64,000 nt of DNA, from NCBI GenBank assembly GCA_024704175.1, contig CP085629.1:2604001-2668000 (forward strand), given 5' to 3'. This document shows, piece after piece, positions 47,428-58,089 of the stretch. Numbering within the stretch: the first letter of the stretch is position 1; each line of letters begins with the position of its first letter. Below the pieces are notes generated by a model. It was not told where the DNA came from. It was given only the letters and a program-made list of their open reading frames with translations, and searched no databases. Position numbers and translations under genes: made by a program. Source of the DNA: Paenibacillus sp. P25 (GTDB lineage Bacteria > Bacillota > Bacilli > Paenibacillales > NBRC-103111).

Positions 47428-48477
47428 TTATTGTCCAGCCGACTCAACCTGAGGGACGCGCTTCTCCGACAGCACTTCGCTCACCGTCCCCAGCTTCAGC
47501 CCTTTGCTCTTGATCGAGCGGATCATTCCGGACAGTGCTTTGCTGCTGGACGAAGTGGGATGCATCAGGATCAGCGTCCCGGGTTCCACCCTAGTGGCGA
47601 TTTTGCGGACGACGGACGACGGGTCCGGATTCCTCCAATCGACGGTGTCGAGCGTCCAAAGCACGGTCCGCAGCTTCAGTTCACGCGCAATGTCGACCGT
47701 TGCCTGATTAAAGTCGCCTGAAGGCGGCGCGAATAAGGTGTTTTTCACACCCAGTTCTTTTTCCAGCAAGGTTTGCGTTTTTGTGATTTCCTGTACCGCC
47801 TGACTGCGGGACAGCTGGCTCATGTTTTTATGAGAGTAAGCATGATTGGAAAGCTCATGGCCTTCCTCCTGGATTTTTCGGGCGGTTGCGATGTTCTTCT
47901 TAAGCCAAGATCCGTCGAAGAAAAAGGTCGCTTGCACCTGCTCTTTCCGCAGGACGTCCAGCATGCCCGGAATGTATTCGTCCCCCCAGGCCACGTTGAT
48001 CATCAGCGCCACCATGGGCTTGTTGGGATTGCCTTTGTAAACCGGGTGGGATCCCAGCTGATCCAGACTGACCTCGGGAGGCACCTCACGGAATACCAGC
48101 TTGGGCGGGTCCGGAAACTGCTGCTGCTCGTTCAGCTGCATGGACTGTTCGATATCGACTTCGAGTCCGTTATAGCCCGGGATGGCCTTCCATATCCGGT
48201 CCAGCGTGGCATTCACCGGCGCGACCTTCCGTCTCACGGCCTCCGCCTGAATCTTCTCCAACGTCCTGGCCCGAAGCTCCTGCAGCTCGCGCCGCCCCTG
48301 AGCCGTATGGATTGAGGCGGCCATGGAAAGATCCGTCTGATAAGATTCGGCCATCGGAATGCCGGAAGCCTGCTGTCTGGCATATTGCACAAACCTTTCC
48401 ACTCCGGCCGATTGCTGCAGAGCGAGCAGCGCCACACCGAAGCAGACCGAAGCAAACATCCATTGATAGCGCTTCAT
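47428..48477 (-). CDS. ylxY: YlxY, polysaccharide deacetylase family protein
   Basis: A complete 349-residue exported or membrane-anchored protein: signal helix (about 6-22, WMFASVCFGVALLALQ), a variable region, then a NodB domain (about 150-340). The histidines of motif 2 (SNHAYSH) are present, but motif 1, normally TFDDGP, reads MINVAWGDE, so the catalytic and metal-binding aspartates are missing. This is usual for the YlxY branch and suggests loss or change of deacetylase activity. ATG at 48477 follows GGGGAG by seven bases. Confidence 0.9.
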   Translation of the reverse strand: MKRYQWMFASVCFGVALLALQQSAGVERFVQYARQQASGIPMAESYQTDLSMAASIHTAQGRRELQELRARTLEKIQAEAVRRKVAPVNATLDRIWKAIPGYNGLEVDIEQSMQLNEQQQFPDPPKLVFREVPPEVSLDQLGSHPVYKGNPNKPMVALMINVAWGDEYIPGMLDVLRKEQVQATFFFDGSWLKKNIATARKIQEEGHELSNHAYSHKNMSQLSRSQAVQEITKTQTLLEKELGVKNTLFAPPSGDFNQATVDIARELKLRTVLWTLDTVDWRNPDPSSVVRKIATRVEPGTLILMHPTSSSSKALSGMIRSIKSKGLKLGTVSEVLSEKRVPQVESAGQ

Positions 48478-48566
48478 GATCCTACTCCCCGTCGATTCTT
48501 TGTTTGTCCCCATCATATGCGGGGCGGGACAAGATTAGACCGCCCCGGCATCCTGCAAAAGGACAA

Positions 48567-48595
48567 AACAAAAAAGAGACAGGCTGCGCTGGCTC
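48567..48595 (-). terminator. Terminator after pnp
   Basis: GAGCCAG and CTGTCTC form a stem (one mismatch) across CGCAGC, followed by six U residues on the minus strand. A second perfect eight-pair hairpin lies just before it at 48609-48631. Confidence 0.65.
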
Positions 48596-48638
48596 TTTCT
48601 TCGCTTACGCGGCTTGGTGCGAGCAAGCCGCATATATT

Positions 48639-50741
48639 TTAAGCTTCGGCGGGAATTTGCGCCGTCAGAACGGCTTTGCGGGACAAATTGACACGCCCTT
48701 GGTTGTCGATCTCGGTCACTTTCACCGTGATGGAATCACCGATCTTGACCACATCCTCCACCTTGCCGACACGCTCAGTCGACAGCTGGGAAATATGCAC
48801 GAGACCTTCCTTGCCCGGCAGAATTTCGACGAAAGCGCCGAACTTCTCGATCCGTTTGACGGTGCCGAGGTAAATTTCGCCTACGACCACTTCGCGGACG
48901 ATGCCTTCGATAATTTGCCGCGCTTTCTCGTTCATCTCCTGATTGGAGGAAGCGATGAACACCCGGCCGTCCTGTTCGATATCGATTTTCACGCCGGTCT
49001 CTTCAATAATTTTGTTGATGATCTTGCCGCCCGCACCGATCACATCGCGGATTTTGTCAGGGTTGATCTGCATCGTAACGATTTTCGGCGCATAAGGAGA
49101 CAGCTCTTTCTTGGGCTCGGTAATGCGCTCCAGCATTTTATTCAGAATGAACATGCGGCCCGTCTTCGCCTGTTCAAGTGCCTGCGTCAGAATGGCGCGG
49201 TCAATGCCGTCAATCTTGATATCCATCTGCAGCGCCGTTACGCCTTTGGACGTTCCGGCTACCTTGAAGTCCATATCGCCGAGATGGTCTTCCATGCCCT
49301 GGATGTCGGTCAGAATCGAGAAATGCTCGCCGTCCTTGATGAGACCCATGGCTACGCCGGCAACCGGCGCTTTGATCGGTACGCCTGCATCCATCATGGC
49401 CAGGGTGCTTGCGCAAATACTTGCTTGCGATGTGGATCCGTTGGATTCCAGCACCTCCGACACAAGGCGGATCGTATAAGGGAATTCCGTCTCCGACGGA
49501 ATAACCGGCTCGAGCGCGCGTTCGCCCAAGGCTCCATGACCGATTTCGCGGCGTCCCGGCGCGCGGAGAGGTCTGGCTTCCCCTACGCTGAACGGCGGGA
49601 AGTTGTAATGGTGCATGAACCGCTTGGTTTCTTCGAGGTCCAATCCATCGAGGATTTGCACATCGCCGAGAGCACCCAGAGTACATACGCTAAGCGCTTG
49701 GGTTTGTCCGCGGGTGAATAGACCGGAACCGTGCGTACGAGGCAGCAGATTGATGTCGCATTCGATCGGGCGGATCTCATCGAGCGCCCGTCCATCCGGA
49801 CGAACCTTATCATGCGTAATGAGGCGGCGAACCTCTTCCTTAACAATATCGTACAGCGTTTCCTTCACATCACCCAGCTTGTCCGGCGTTTCCGCATAGA
49901 CGTTCACGAAATGCTCGACGGTTTCAGCATTGATCGCATCGATCGCGTCCTGTCTCGCATGCTTCTCCGGAATCTTCACCGCTTCCACCAAACGCGCTTG
50001 CGCGAATTCGCGGACCGCTTGATTCACTTCGGGGTCAACGCTGTGCAGCTTCACTTCCATCTTCGGCTTGCCGGCATCCAGTACAAACTGCTCCTGGATC
50101 GCTACGATCTTGCGAATTTCATCATGACCGAACATGATCGCTTCGAGCATGACTTCCTCCGGCACTTCTTCCGCGCCGGCTTCCACCATCATGATGGCAT
50201 CCTTCGTTCCGGCGACAACCAGATGAATATCGCTCTTCTCCGCCTGCTCCAATGTCGGGTTGATGACGAATTGCCCGTCCACCCTTCCGACGATGACCCC
50301 TCCGATCGGACCGTTAAAAGGAATATCGGAAATGCTCAGCGCTGCGGAAACGCCGATCATAGCGGCAATCTCAGGCGCACAGTCCTGATCCACGCTCATG
50401 ACCATGGCCACTACTTGCACATCGTTCCGGAAGCCTTCCGGGAACAACGGACGAATCGGACGGTCCGTGAGCCGGCCGGCCAGGATCGCCTTCTCGCTCG
50501 GGCGGCCTTCGCGTTTAATGAAGCCTCCCGGTATTTTACCAACCGCATACAACCGCTCCTCATAGTTCACGGTCAGCGGGAAAAAATCCAAATCCTTCGG
50601 CTCCGCGGAAGCCGTTACCGTACACAAGACAACGGTCTCGCCGTAACGTGCGACCACCGCAGCATTAGCCTGCTTCGCCAAGCGTCCGGTTTCGAGGACG
50701 AGCGTTCTTCCGCCCAGATCCATCTGAACCTTCTTTTCCAT
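48639..50741 (-). CDS. pnp: Polyribonucleotide nucleotidyltransferase
   Basis: A complete 700-residue PNPase: two RNase PH domains (second one with [17 protein letters not shown]), a KH domain ([18 protein letters not shown]) and an S1 domain ([19 protein letters not shown]). It degrades RNA from the 3' end. GAGGAGG precedes the ATG. It follows rpsO with a terminator between, the standard arrangement. Confidence 0.98.
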   Translation of the reverse strand: MEKKVQMDLGGRTLVLETGRLAKQANAAVVARYGETVVLCTVTASAEPKDLDFFPLTVNYEERLYAVGKIPGGFIKREGRPSEKAILAGRLTDRPIRPLFPEGFRNDVQVVAMVMSVDQDCAPEIAAMIGVSAALSISDIPFNGPIGGVIVGRVDGQFVINPTLEQAEKSDIHLVVAGTKDAIMMVEAGAEEVPEEVMLEAIMFGHDEIRKIVAIQEQFVLDAGKPKMEVKLHSVDPEVNQAVREFAQARLVEAVKIPEKHARQDAIDAINAETVEHFVNVYAETPDKLGDVKETLYDIVKEEVRRLITHDKVRPDGRALDEIRPIECDINLLPRTHGSGLFTRGQTQALSVCTLGALGDVQILDGLDLEETKRFMHHYNFPPFSVGEARPLRAPGRREIGHGALGERALEPVIPSETEFPYTIRLVSEVLESNGSTSQASICASTLAMMDAGVPIKAPVAGVAMGLIKDGEHFSILTDIQGMEDHLGDMDFKVAGTSKGVTALQMDIKIDGIDRAILTQALEQAKTGRMFILNKMLERITEPKKELSPYAPKIVTMQINPDKIRDVIGAGGKIINKIIEETGVKIDIEQDGRVFIASSNQEMNEKARQIIEGIVREVVVGEIYLGTVKRIEKFGAFVEILPGKEGLVHISQLSTERVGKVEDVVKIGDSITVKVTEIDNQGRVNLSRKAVLTAQIPAEA

Positions 50742-50861
50742 GTGTTACCTCCTCATATTTCGCGCATCGTTCTCATGCACGATCCTCACTATGTACTCTT
50801 CGTCACCTTTAAGCATTCTGCATAATGGCTAGTATTTCCTTCTTTTTGCGAAAACATTAGC

Positions 50862-50942
50862 CGAAAAAAAGCAACCGCGCCGCCTCATGCTTCGTCCGGA
50901 CGGACCGCAAGCATAAGGACAAGCGGGGTTGCTTTTTCTTTG
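50862..50942 (-). terminator. Large terminator between rpsO and pnp
   Basis: AAGCAACC and GGTTGCTT close a long structure with an inner hairpin (GTCCGTCCGGAC region), followed by seven U residues on the minus strand. Confidence 0.8.
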
Positions 50943-50959
50943 AAGTGTTCGCGAAGCGA

Positions 50960-51229
50960 TTAACGACGCAGACCAAGCTTCTCGATCAATGCGCTGTAAC
51001 GCTGAACGTCTTTGTTTTTCAAATACGTAAGCGGCTTACGGCGTTGACCTACCATCTTGAGCAGACCACGACGGGAATGGTGGTCTTTCTTGTGGGTCTT
51101 CAAGTGGCTGGTCAGATTGACGATGTTTTCAGTCAAAATTGCGATTTGCACTTCGGGAGATCCGGTATCGTTCTCATGCGTTTTATGAGCCTGGATCAGT
51201 TCCTGTTTGCGTTCTTGAGTCAATGCCAT
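50960..51229 (-). CDS. rpsO: Ribosomal protein S15
   Basis: A complete 89-residue S15 with [29 protein letters not shown] and the [20 protein letters not shown] region that binds 16S rRNA. GGAGG precedes the ATG. It has its own promoter and a leader of about 110 bases with a stem (CCAGA/TCTGG), which may be the S15 autoregulatory leader. Confidence 0.98.
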   Translation of the reverse strand: MALTQERKQELIQAHKTHENDTGSPEVQIAILTENIVNLTSHLKTHKKDHHSRRGLLKMVGQRRKPLTYLKNKDVQRYSALIEKLGLRR

Positions 51230-51347
51230 GCGGATTCACCTCCATAAATGTATATCCCCTGTGGCCCAGAGACCGTCTGGAGAGTTCGATTCTCCATGCC
51301 AAGGTTCATTTGTTTTGCCGGCACCTGTCGTATCGACAACGTTTAAC

Positions 51348-51377
51348 AGTATATCATAAGAGAAGGACAAAAGTAAA
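51348..51377 (-). promoter_or_regulatory. Extended -10 promoter of rpsO
   Basis: TGA then TATACT (51353-51348) as extended -10, with TTTACT (51377-51372) 18 bases upstream. Confidence 0.6.
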
Positions 51378-51389
51378 ACAAATTCAGCG

Positions 51390-52338
51390 TCAGTCTTGAA
51401 TATTTTTCTCCGCAAGGAGGATCTTGGCCTGCTGCGCATCGGCGGCAATCTGGGCGATCAGCTCCTGAACGGAGGAGAACTTGCGCTCCGGGCGAATATA
51501 GGTGAGCAGCTCCACGTCCATCGTTTCCTCATAGATCGAGCCTTCGAAGTCAAACAAATGCGCTTCCAGGGAAGGCTTCGGCAAACCGTCATGGAACGTA
51601 GGCTTAAGGCCAATATTCATTACGCCCCGTAGCGGCGGCCCCGGACAAAAGCCTGAATGGCATATACTCCGTTCGCCGGTATCACATAAGGCTCCGTCAC
51701 GTCAATATTCGCTGTCGGAAAGCCGATCGTCCTGCCGCGCGCTTCCCCATGGATGACTTTGCCGTGCAGGCGGTAGGGACGTCCGAGCAGGGCGTTCGCT
51801 TCTTCCGTCCGGCCGCCGAGAAGGCAGTCCCGAATCCGCGTGCTGCTGACCTTCTCGCCGTTCATATGGAACGGACGCACGACCTCGACGGCAAAGCGCC
51901 CCTTTGCCAGCTCGCATAGCAGATCCGGGGTACCGGCTCCTTTGTGGCCAAAGGTAAAATCGAATCCGACGTAGACGGTATTCACCTGCAGCGGCATCAG
52001 CATCCGTTCTACGAAGTCCTCCGGCGAAACGCGCATAAACCGCTCGTTGAATTCGACCAAATAAGTCGAATCCACTCCAAGCTCCACCATCAATTCCTGC
52101 TTTCGGGACATCGGCGTCAGGAGCTTGGTGTATTTATCAATACCCATGACCTGACGGGGATGCGGATGAAAGGTCATGATCGGCGCCGGAACGCCAAGTT
52201 CATGACCGGACTTCACGGCCCGCTTGATCACTTCCTGATGTCCCCGGTGTACGCCGTCAAAGTCGCCTATGGCGAGAACCTGAGGCCTCACGGCCGCTTC
52301 GCGCCTTGCAGCGGGTACGACAATTGGAACGTTTCCAT
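51390..52338 (-). CDS. ribF: Bifunctional riboflavin kinase / FAD synthetase (two frame breaks)
   Basis: About 316 residues. The N-terminal FMN adenylyltransferase domain (IGDFDGVHRGHQEVI, FDFTFGHKGAG) and the C-terminal riboflavin kinase domain (GRTIGFPTANID, then MNIGLKPTF) are present. Breaks lie near 52285-52310 (a base lost between METFQLSYPL and PQVLAIGDF) and at C4 51625-51628 (base lost; repair gives RRYGGVMNIG). ATG at 52338 has AGGTGAAGAG upstream. It closes the rimP-to-ribF operon. Confidence 0.9.
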
Positions 52339-52373
52339 GGATGACTCTTCACCTACTATTCTTATAACCAGCC

Positions 52374-53285
52374 TTAAGAAAAGATTTTGACCGGGACCAG
52401 CAGTTTGCTTTCCGGATCCGTTTCGAATATGCCGATCAGCTGTCCTTCTTCCGAATAAGCGGCCACGCTCGAGGGGCTGTCTGGAATGGAAAGATCGGCG
52501 CAGCGCACTTTCTGCCCGAGCAGAGCTTTTCTTGTCCGTTCGGGATCGAGCCGGACCGAAGGAAGGTGCGCCGTCGCTTGTTCTATCGGAAGCAGATGTT
52601 CCCCCAGGGTACCCGCGCGCTGCAGCTCTTCCACCTGTTCCAAGGTCAAACAGCTCTCGGGGCCGATATTCCCTGTCGAGATGCGCACAAGCTCTCCCAT
52701 CACCGCCGGAACGCCCAGCGAGCGGCCGATATCGACGCAGAGCGTCCGAATATATGTTCCTTTGGAGCACTGCACCCGGAAGCGAACGCGCGGATAATCG
52801 CTGCTCCAATCGCTTTGCAATAGTTCTATCGCATAAATCGTCACTTTTCGCGCTTTCCGCTCGATAACGGTGCCTTCCCGGGCCAGCTCATAGAGCCGCT
52901 TGCCGTCCACTTTTACGGCGGAATACATGGGAGGAACCTGCTCGATCACACCTGTGAACCCGGCCAAGGCCGCCTCCACCCGATCGGCTGTCAGCAGTTC
53001 TTTTACCCGCTCCTGCCTCTCCGTAACGGTGCCGCCCAGATCCTCCGTATCGGTGGAGAAGCCGAGAATCAGCTCTGCTTCGTATGCTTTGGGCAGATCC
53101 TGGATGTACTCGACCAGACGGGTAGCCCGTCCGATGCAAAGCGGGAGAACGCCCGTCACCTGCGGATCCAGAGTGCCGGTATGTCCGATCCGTTTGATCT
53201 TGAGAATGCGGCGGACCTTCGCCACCACATCATGGGAAGTGAAGCCTTTCGGCTTCCAAATCGGTAAAATGCCTTCAAGCGTCAT
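52374..53285 (-). CDS. truB: tRNA pseudouridine-55 synthase
   Basis: A complete 303-residue TruB. The catalytic motif GHTGTLDPQVTGVLPL holds the nucleophilic aspartate, and the QVPPMYSAVKVDGKRLYELAR region is intact. Its ATG overlaps the repaired nrnA stop (ATGA). It modifies U55 in the T-loop of tRNA. Confidence 0.97.
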   Translation of the reverse strand: MTLEGILPIWKPKGFTSHDVVAKVRRILKIKRIGHTGTLDPQVTGVLPLCIGRATRLVEYIQDLPKAYEAELILGFSTDTEDLGGTVTERQERVKELLTADRVEAALAGFTGVIEQVPPMYSAVKVDGKRLYELAREGTVIERKARKVTIYAIELLQSDWSSDYPRVRFRVQCSKGTYIRTLCVDIGRSLGVPAVMGELVRISTGNIGPESCLTLEQVEELQRAGTLGEHLLPIEQATAHLPSVRLDPERTRKALLGQKVRCADLSIPDSPSSVAAYSEEGQLIGIFETDPESKLLVPVKIFS

Positions 53286-54267
53286 ACCAGCGCCAACCCT
53301 ACTTCCTTTACGACCCGTTCGACCGCTTCCTCCATCGTCCCGGTAACGGTGCAGCCCGCGGCGCGGACATGCCCCCGCCTCCGAAGCCTTTGGCCAGCTG
53401 CGCCACATCGACTTTCCCGGCCGAACGAAGGCTTACTTTGACAATGCCGGGCTGTTTTTCCTTAAACAAAATACCAACCTCGACGCCCTCTACGTTCCTC
53501 GCGTAATTCACGAGTCCGTCCATATCCTCAGAGGAAGCCTTCGTCGCTGTGAGATCCGCCAGGGAGACGGACAGCCAGGCCACCTTCTTGTCATGGGCGA
53601 AGGATAGGGTCTTTAGGCTTTCCTTCAAAAGCGAAACCTGGGCGAATGTCATCGTCTCGAGCGACCGTTCGGCGAGCTCATACCCCGGCACTCCGTAACC
53701 GAGCAGTTCCGCCGCAATCGTAAGCACTTTGGGCGTTGTGTTGGAATAACGGAAACCGCCGGTATCCGTCAGCGACCCGGAATAGATGCATTGATTCAGC
53801 TCCTCGGAAAAAGGAACGTTCATCGTTTTAACCAAATCATAGAGGATTTCGACCGTTGCCGCGGCGTCGGCCTGCACGAGATTCACCTGTCCGAAACCGT
53901 CGTTCGTCGCGTGATGATCGATATTGAGCAGCCGGTAACCGTCGCCGAAACACTCATGCACCCTGCCGATCCTCTCAAAATCCGCACAGTCGACAGAAAT
54001 GATCCGCTCGAACTTGCGTTCGGGCGGATTCTTCTCGTAGTCCGTGATGGATAAAGGCCCGGCCATATACATGAACTTCTCCGGCATATGGCCTTCATTG
54101 ATTAAGGTAAACCGTTTGCCAAGGGCATGTAGCGACCATGCCGTACCAAAGGTGGAACCTGCGGCATCCCCATCCGGTTGAATGTGGGATACCACAAGAA
54201 AATCGTCGTTGTCACGTATAAAAGCAGCGGCCTGTTCCAACTGTAATGTATACGGACTACCGGTCAT
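53282..54267 (-). CDS. nrnA: NrnA nanoRNase / pAp phosphatase (frame broken)
   Basis: About 328 residues of the DHH-DHHA1 family. [27 protein letters not shown] and [10 protein letters not shown] carry the metal ligands; the C-terminal GGGGH motif is interrupted. One base lost in C5 53372-53376 breaks it; repair gives [17 protein letters not shown] and a stop overlapping the truB ATG. It degrades oligoribonucleotides and pAp. The ATG overlaps the rbfA stop (ATGA). Confidence 0.9.
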
Positions 54268-54620
54268 ACGTCTGTATTCCCGTTGTTAATTTGATGAAGA
54301 AGCGATTCGATCTTGCTTCCGTAATCGATCGACGCATCGAACTTGAAGATCAATTCCGGAATTTTACGCATACGGATGCGTTTGCCGAGCTCGGAACGGA
54401 TAAATCCGCTTCCCCGGCCCAGCGCACGCAGCGTCTCCGCTTTTTGCTCGTCATTCCCCAACACGCTTAGAAATACCTTCGCTTGGGAAAAATCATTCGT
54501 CACATCCACACCCGTTACCGTAATAAACCCGATCCGCGGATCTTTCAGCTCGGATTGAATGATTTGGCTCAGTTCTTTCTTGATTTGCTCGCCGACCCGG
54601 CCAACCCGGATTTTTGCCAT
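54264..54620 (-). CDS. rbfA: Ribosome-binding factor A
   Basis: A complete 118-residue RbfA with a KH-like fold ([32 protein letters not shown]) that matures 16S rRNA in 30S subunits. It lies six bases after infB and overlaps nrnA by four bases, as expected for one coupled transcript. Confidence 0.97.
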   Translation of the reverse strand: MAKIRVGRVGEQIKKELSQIIQSELKDPRIGFITVTGVDVTNDFSQAKVFLSVLGNDEQKAETLRALGRGSGFIRSELGKRIRMRKIPELIFKFDASIDYGSKIESLLHQINNGNTDV

Positions 54621-54626
54621 ATCGGA

Positions 54627-57431
54627 TCACCTCTCTACAGTTTCCATGACGAAGGCCTCAATCGTATCTCCTTCTTTAATATCATTATATTTGTCGAGAG
54701 ATATACCGCACTCGTAGCCCTGTGCCACTTCTTTGGCATCGTCCTTGAAACGCTTGAGCGAATCGATCTTGCCGGTATGCACGACAATGCCGTCGCGGAT
54801 CAAGCGGACTTCGGCCGAACGGGTGATTTTGCCCGATGTAACCATACAACCGGCAATGGTGCCCACCTTGGTTACTTTGAAGGTATTGCGCACCTCGGCT
54901 TGCCCGATAATGACTTCCTTGTATTCCGGATCCAGAAGGCCCTTCATCGCCTGCTCGATCTCTTCCATCACTTTGTAAATGATGCTGTGCAGACGGATGT
55001 CAACCTTCTCCTGCTCCGCCGTATTCTTAGCCTGCGGCTCCGGACGAACATTAAAGCCGATTACGATCGCATTGGAGGCCGAAGCGAGAATAACGTCGGA
55101 TTCGGTAATCGCGCCTACGCCGTTATGAATAATCTTAACGCGTGCGCCCTCCACGTCGATTTTCTCAAGCGAGCCTTTAAGCGCTTCGGCCGAACCCTGC
55201 ACGTCGGCTTTGATGATGACGTTGAGGTCTTTGATCTCGCCTTCTTTGATTTGTTTGTACAAATCGTCGAGCGTAACGCGGCTGTTGGCGCCCATCTCCG
55301 ATTGGCGCAGCGTTGTCGCGCGTCTTTCGGCGATGGCTCTCGCCTTGCGTTCGTCCTCGAACACGAGGAACGGATCGCCGGCTTGCGGCACTTCTGTCAG
55401 ACCCGTAATTTCTACAGGTGTCGAAGGGCCGGCTTCTTTCAGCTTCTTGCCGCGATCGTTCATCATGGCGCGGACACGGCCGAAGTGTACTCCCGCAACG
55501 AAGCTGTCGCCTACTTTCAGCGTACCGTGCTGAATCAGGACGCGGGCAACCGGGCCCTTTCCTTTGTCCAGCTCGGCTTCGATAACCGTACCGCGTGCGC
55601 GTTTGTTCGGGTTCGCTTTGAGCTCCTGAACTTCCGCCACAAGCAGGATCATATCGAGCAGGTTCTCAAGCCCGATCCGTTGTTTTGCGGAAATGTTGCA
55701 GAAGATCGTATCGCCGCCCCATTCTTCCGGCACCAATTCATAATTGGTCAGCTCTTGTTTGATGCGGTCGGGATCGGAGTCCGGCTTATCGATTTTGTTA
55801 ACCGCTACGATGATCGGAACCTTCGCCGCTTTCGCATGGTTGATCGCTTCAATCGTCTGCGGCATAACGCCGTCATCGGTCGCCACGACAATGATGGTAA
55901 TATCCGTAACCTGCGCGCCGCGGGCACGCATCGAAGTGAACGCTTCGTGGCCCGGCGTATCCAGGAACGTAATCTTCTTGTTATGCGTCTCGATTTGGTA
56001 AGCGCCGATGTGCTGGGTAATCCCGCCGGCTTCGCCTTCCGTCACGTTGGTTTTGCGGATCGCATCGAGCAAGGTCGTTTTCCCGTGGTCGACGTGGCCC
56101 ATGATGGTAACGACCGGCGGGCGTTCGATCAGATCCGCTTCATCGTCCTTCTCTTCCACCAGCTCGAAGTTATCCTCTTCAACCGGGATTTTCAGCTCGA
56201 CTTCCACTCCGTAATCGGAGGCGAGAAGCTGAATCGCATCCAGTTCGAGCTCTTGGTTGATCGTCGCCATAACGCCCAGGAACAGCAGCTTCTTGATCAC
56301 TTCTGAAGCATCCTTATGCAGGGCCTTGGCCGTTTCACCAACCGTCATCGTACCGCGTACAATGATTTTCTTCGGCGTGTTGTCAATCTTCTGCTTCGGC
56401 GCTTCCTGCTGACGCCCGCCTCTCCCTTGGAACCGGTTATTGCCGCGGTTTTGCGGGCCTTTATTATCGTCGAACCGTTTTTGGTTCGGCTTCGTCTTCT
56501 TGGTTGTCTTGCCTTTCGACGCATTATCGTCGCCGTCCAGGTCTACAATAGAAGGGACCTTCGGCGGTGCCGCTGCAAAAGCACGGTTGCCGCCGCGGTC
56601 GTTATTGCGCGAATCGAAACCGCCGCCGCGGCGCTGGTCGGAACGCTGTCCTTGTTGGCCGCCGCCCTGACCTTGGGGACGCGCTGCATTGCGATTCGCT
56701 TGACCTCCGCCCTGTCCGCCTTGGCCCTGCTGACCGCTGCGGTTGTTTCCGCCTTGGCCTCCGCCTTGACCCTGACCGCCGCCGCGGTTATATCCGCCTT
56801 GACCGCCGCCTTGGCCTTGACCGCCGCGGTTGTATCCGCCCTGGCCTCCGCCTTGACCTTGACCGCCGCCGCGGTTATATCCGCCTTGACCGCCGCCTTG
56901 ACCCTGACCGCCGCCGCGGTTGTATCCGCCCTGGCCTCCGCCTTGGCCTTGACCGCCGCCGCGGTTGCCTCCGCCTTGGCCTTGCTGGCCGCGGTTGTAT
57001 CCGCCTTGACTTCCGCCTTGGCCTCCGCGATTTTGTCCGCCTTGACCTTGCTGCCCTTGACGGTTGTCACCGCTCTGGCGCGTCGAAACCGACTGCACCT
57101 GCGAGCCCGGTCGCTTGGTCTCCGGCTTTGGCTGCACGGCGACGGTTTGCTCCTTAGGCTCAGGTCGCGACGCCGTTTGCGCCGGCTTCTCCGCCGCTTT
57201 CGCCCCGGATCCGCCTTGACCCCCGTCCCGCTTTGCCGCTGCATTTGCTTTAACATCTTTAAAAAACTTTTCTACGCTCTCCACCGCACCATTCTCCATT
57301 ACGCTCATATGGTTATTGACCGGAATTCCCAGCCTTTTCAAAATCGTGATAATCTCTTTGCTGCTCATGTTCAGTGATTTAGCGTACTCATATACTCGTA
57401 GCTTATCTTTATTGTTGTCTTGTTTAGTCAA
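54627..57431 (-). CDS. infB: Translation initiation factor IF-2 with expanded Gly-rich linker
   Basis: A complete 934-residue IF-2, much longer than the 716 residues of B. subtilis. The GTPase G1 motif [10 protein letters not shown]3 DTPGHEAF and G4 NKID are intact, followed by domains II-IV. The extra length is a linker (about residues 121-265) made of near-identical 15-residue units of Gly, Gln, Arg, Asn and Tyr. TTG at 57431 is chosen because GGAGGTGG lies six bases upstream and gives [17 protein letters not shown]. It delivers fMet-tRNA to the ribosome. Confidence 0.97.
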   Translation of the reverse strand: MTKQDNNKDKLRVYEYAKSLNMSSKEIITILKRLGIPVNNHMSVMENGAVESVEKFFKDVKANAAAKRDGGQGGSGAKAAEKPAQTASRPEPKEQTVAVQPKPETKRPGSQVQSVSTRQSGDNRQGQQGQGGQNRGGQGGSQGGYNRGQQGQGGGNRGGGQGQGGGQGGYNRGGGQGQGGGQGGYNRGGGQGQGGGQGGYNRGGQGQGGGQGGYNRGGGQGQGGGQGGNNRSGQQGQGGQGGGQANRNAARPQGQGGGQQGQRSDQRRGGGFDSRNNDRGGNRAFAAAPPKVPSIVDLDGDDNASKGKTTKKTKPNQKRFDDNKGPQNRGNNRFQGRGGRQQEAPKQKIDNTPKKIIVRGTMTVGETAKALHKDASEVIKKLLFLGVMATINQELELDAIQLLASDYGVEVELKIPVEEDNFELVEEKDDEADLIERPPVVTIMGHVDHGKTTLLDAIRKTNVTEGEAGGITQHIGAYQIETHNKKITFLDTPGHEAFTSMRARGAQVTDITIIVVATDDGVMPQTIEAINHAKAAKVPIIVAVNKIDKPDSDPDRIKQELTNYELVPEEWGGDTIFCNISAKQRIGLENLLDMILLVAEVQELKANPNKRARGTVIEAELDKGKGPVARVLIQHGTLKVGDSFVAGVHFGRVRAMMNDRGKKLKEAGPSTPVEITGLTEVPQAGDPFLVFEDERKARAIAERRATTLRQSEMGANSRVTLDDLYKQIKEGEIKDLNVIIKADVQGSAEALKGSLEKIDVEGARVKIIHNGVGAITESDVILASASNAIVIGFNVRPEPQAKNTAEQEKVDIRLHSIIYKVMEEIEQAMKGLLDPEYKEVIIGQAEVRNTFKVTKVGTIAGCMVTSGKITRSAEVRLIRDGIVVHTGKIDSLKRFKDDAKEVAQGYECGISLDKYNDIKEGDTIEAFVMETVER
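56637..57071 (-). repeat. infB: Tandem coding repeats in the IF-2 linker
   Basis: Repeated units such as [15 protein letters not shown] (45 bases each, about five clear copies, with degenerate flanks) encode an intrinsically disordered linker rich in RGG-like motifs. In DNA the units differ by synonymous changes. Confidence 0.8.
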
Positions 57432-57453
57432 TACTGTCCACCTCCGTCGATTT

Positions 57454-57754
57454 CTAAGGCTGATCCTTAAGCATCCGCGCAAATCCCGCATCGGTGACGG
57501 CTATGACGACACGCGCTTCCTTTCCGATACTGGCCCCCAATTGATGGCGATCGCCGAATTGTAATAATGGAACTTGGTAAGTATTGCACTTATCACTGAC
57601 TTTCTTGAGTGTGCCGGCCGATGCGTCGGAAGCCACAATAACAAGCTTGGCGCTGCCCCCGAACCGATTCGATTACGAATTCTTCTCCGGTGACAATTTT
57701 ACCCGCACGCATGGCCAAACCGAGATTTGAAAAAAATTTATTATTCGTCTTCAT
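57454..57754 (-). CDS. ylxQ: YlxQ, L7Ae-like RNA-binding protein (frame broken)
   Basis: About 100 residues of the L7Ae/L30e family with [15 protein letters not shown], then [13 protein letters not shown] and [16 protein letters not shown]. It probably binds K-turn RNA. The frame changes at the C5 run 57656-57660; aligned family length suggests two missing bases, or one extra base. The ATG lies inside the end of ylxR (14-base overlap) with no good ribosome binding site, so coupling is likely. Confidence 0.82.
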
Positions 57755-58058
57755 CGTCATCCACCGCATCTTTAGCCGCTATGAACTCGTCTTCCACCTT
57801 GATGAAATCCTGCTCCAGCGCATCATAGATTTCCGGGCTGACCGCCGTTTTCAGTGCACGGTCCAAAGCCCGCGACTTCTTCGCCAGCCGGAAGCAGGAG
57901 GCCTTGCCGCACAGATAGGCGCCACGGCCGGCTTTTTTCCCCGTCAGGTCAATGAGGATCTCGTCGTTCGGCGTTTTCACCACGCGGATCAGTTCTTTCT
58001 TGGGCATCATCTGCTGGCAGGCGACGCATTTTCGAAGAGGTATTTTTCTAGGCTTCAT
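57741..58058 (-). CDS. rnpM: YlxR/RnpM RNA-binding protein
   Basis: A complete 105-residue YlxR (DUF448) protein. It shows KCVACQQMMPKKELIRVV and the GRGAYLCGKASC motif. In B. subtilis it binds RNase P RNA and modulates its activity (RnpM). The C-terminus is acidic (DDDEDE). It lies between nusA and ylxQ as in B. subtilis. Confidence 0.95.
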   Translation of the reverse strand: MKPRKIPLRKCVACQQMMPKKELIRVVKTPNDEILIDLTGKKAGRGAYLCGKASCFRLAKKSRALDRALKTAVSPEIYDALEQDFIKVEDEFIAAKDAVDDDEDE

Positions 58059-58089
58059 TCAAGACCCTCCTCCGCATGGACCCTGAACG

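Noticed and set aside
54483..56306. A 607-codon open frame on the plus strand
   Set aside because: It is antisense to infB in a GC-rich gene, has no ribosome binding site and encodes a His/Arg-rich peptide typical of shadow frames.
56637..57071. Regular repeats considered as a CRISPR array
   Set aside because: Repeats are contiguous 45-base coding units within infB, with no unique spacers and no cas genes.
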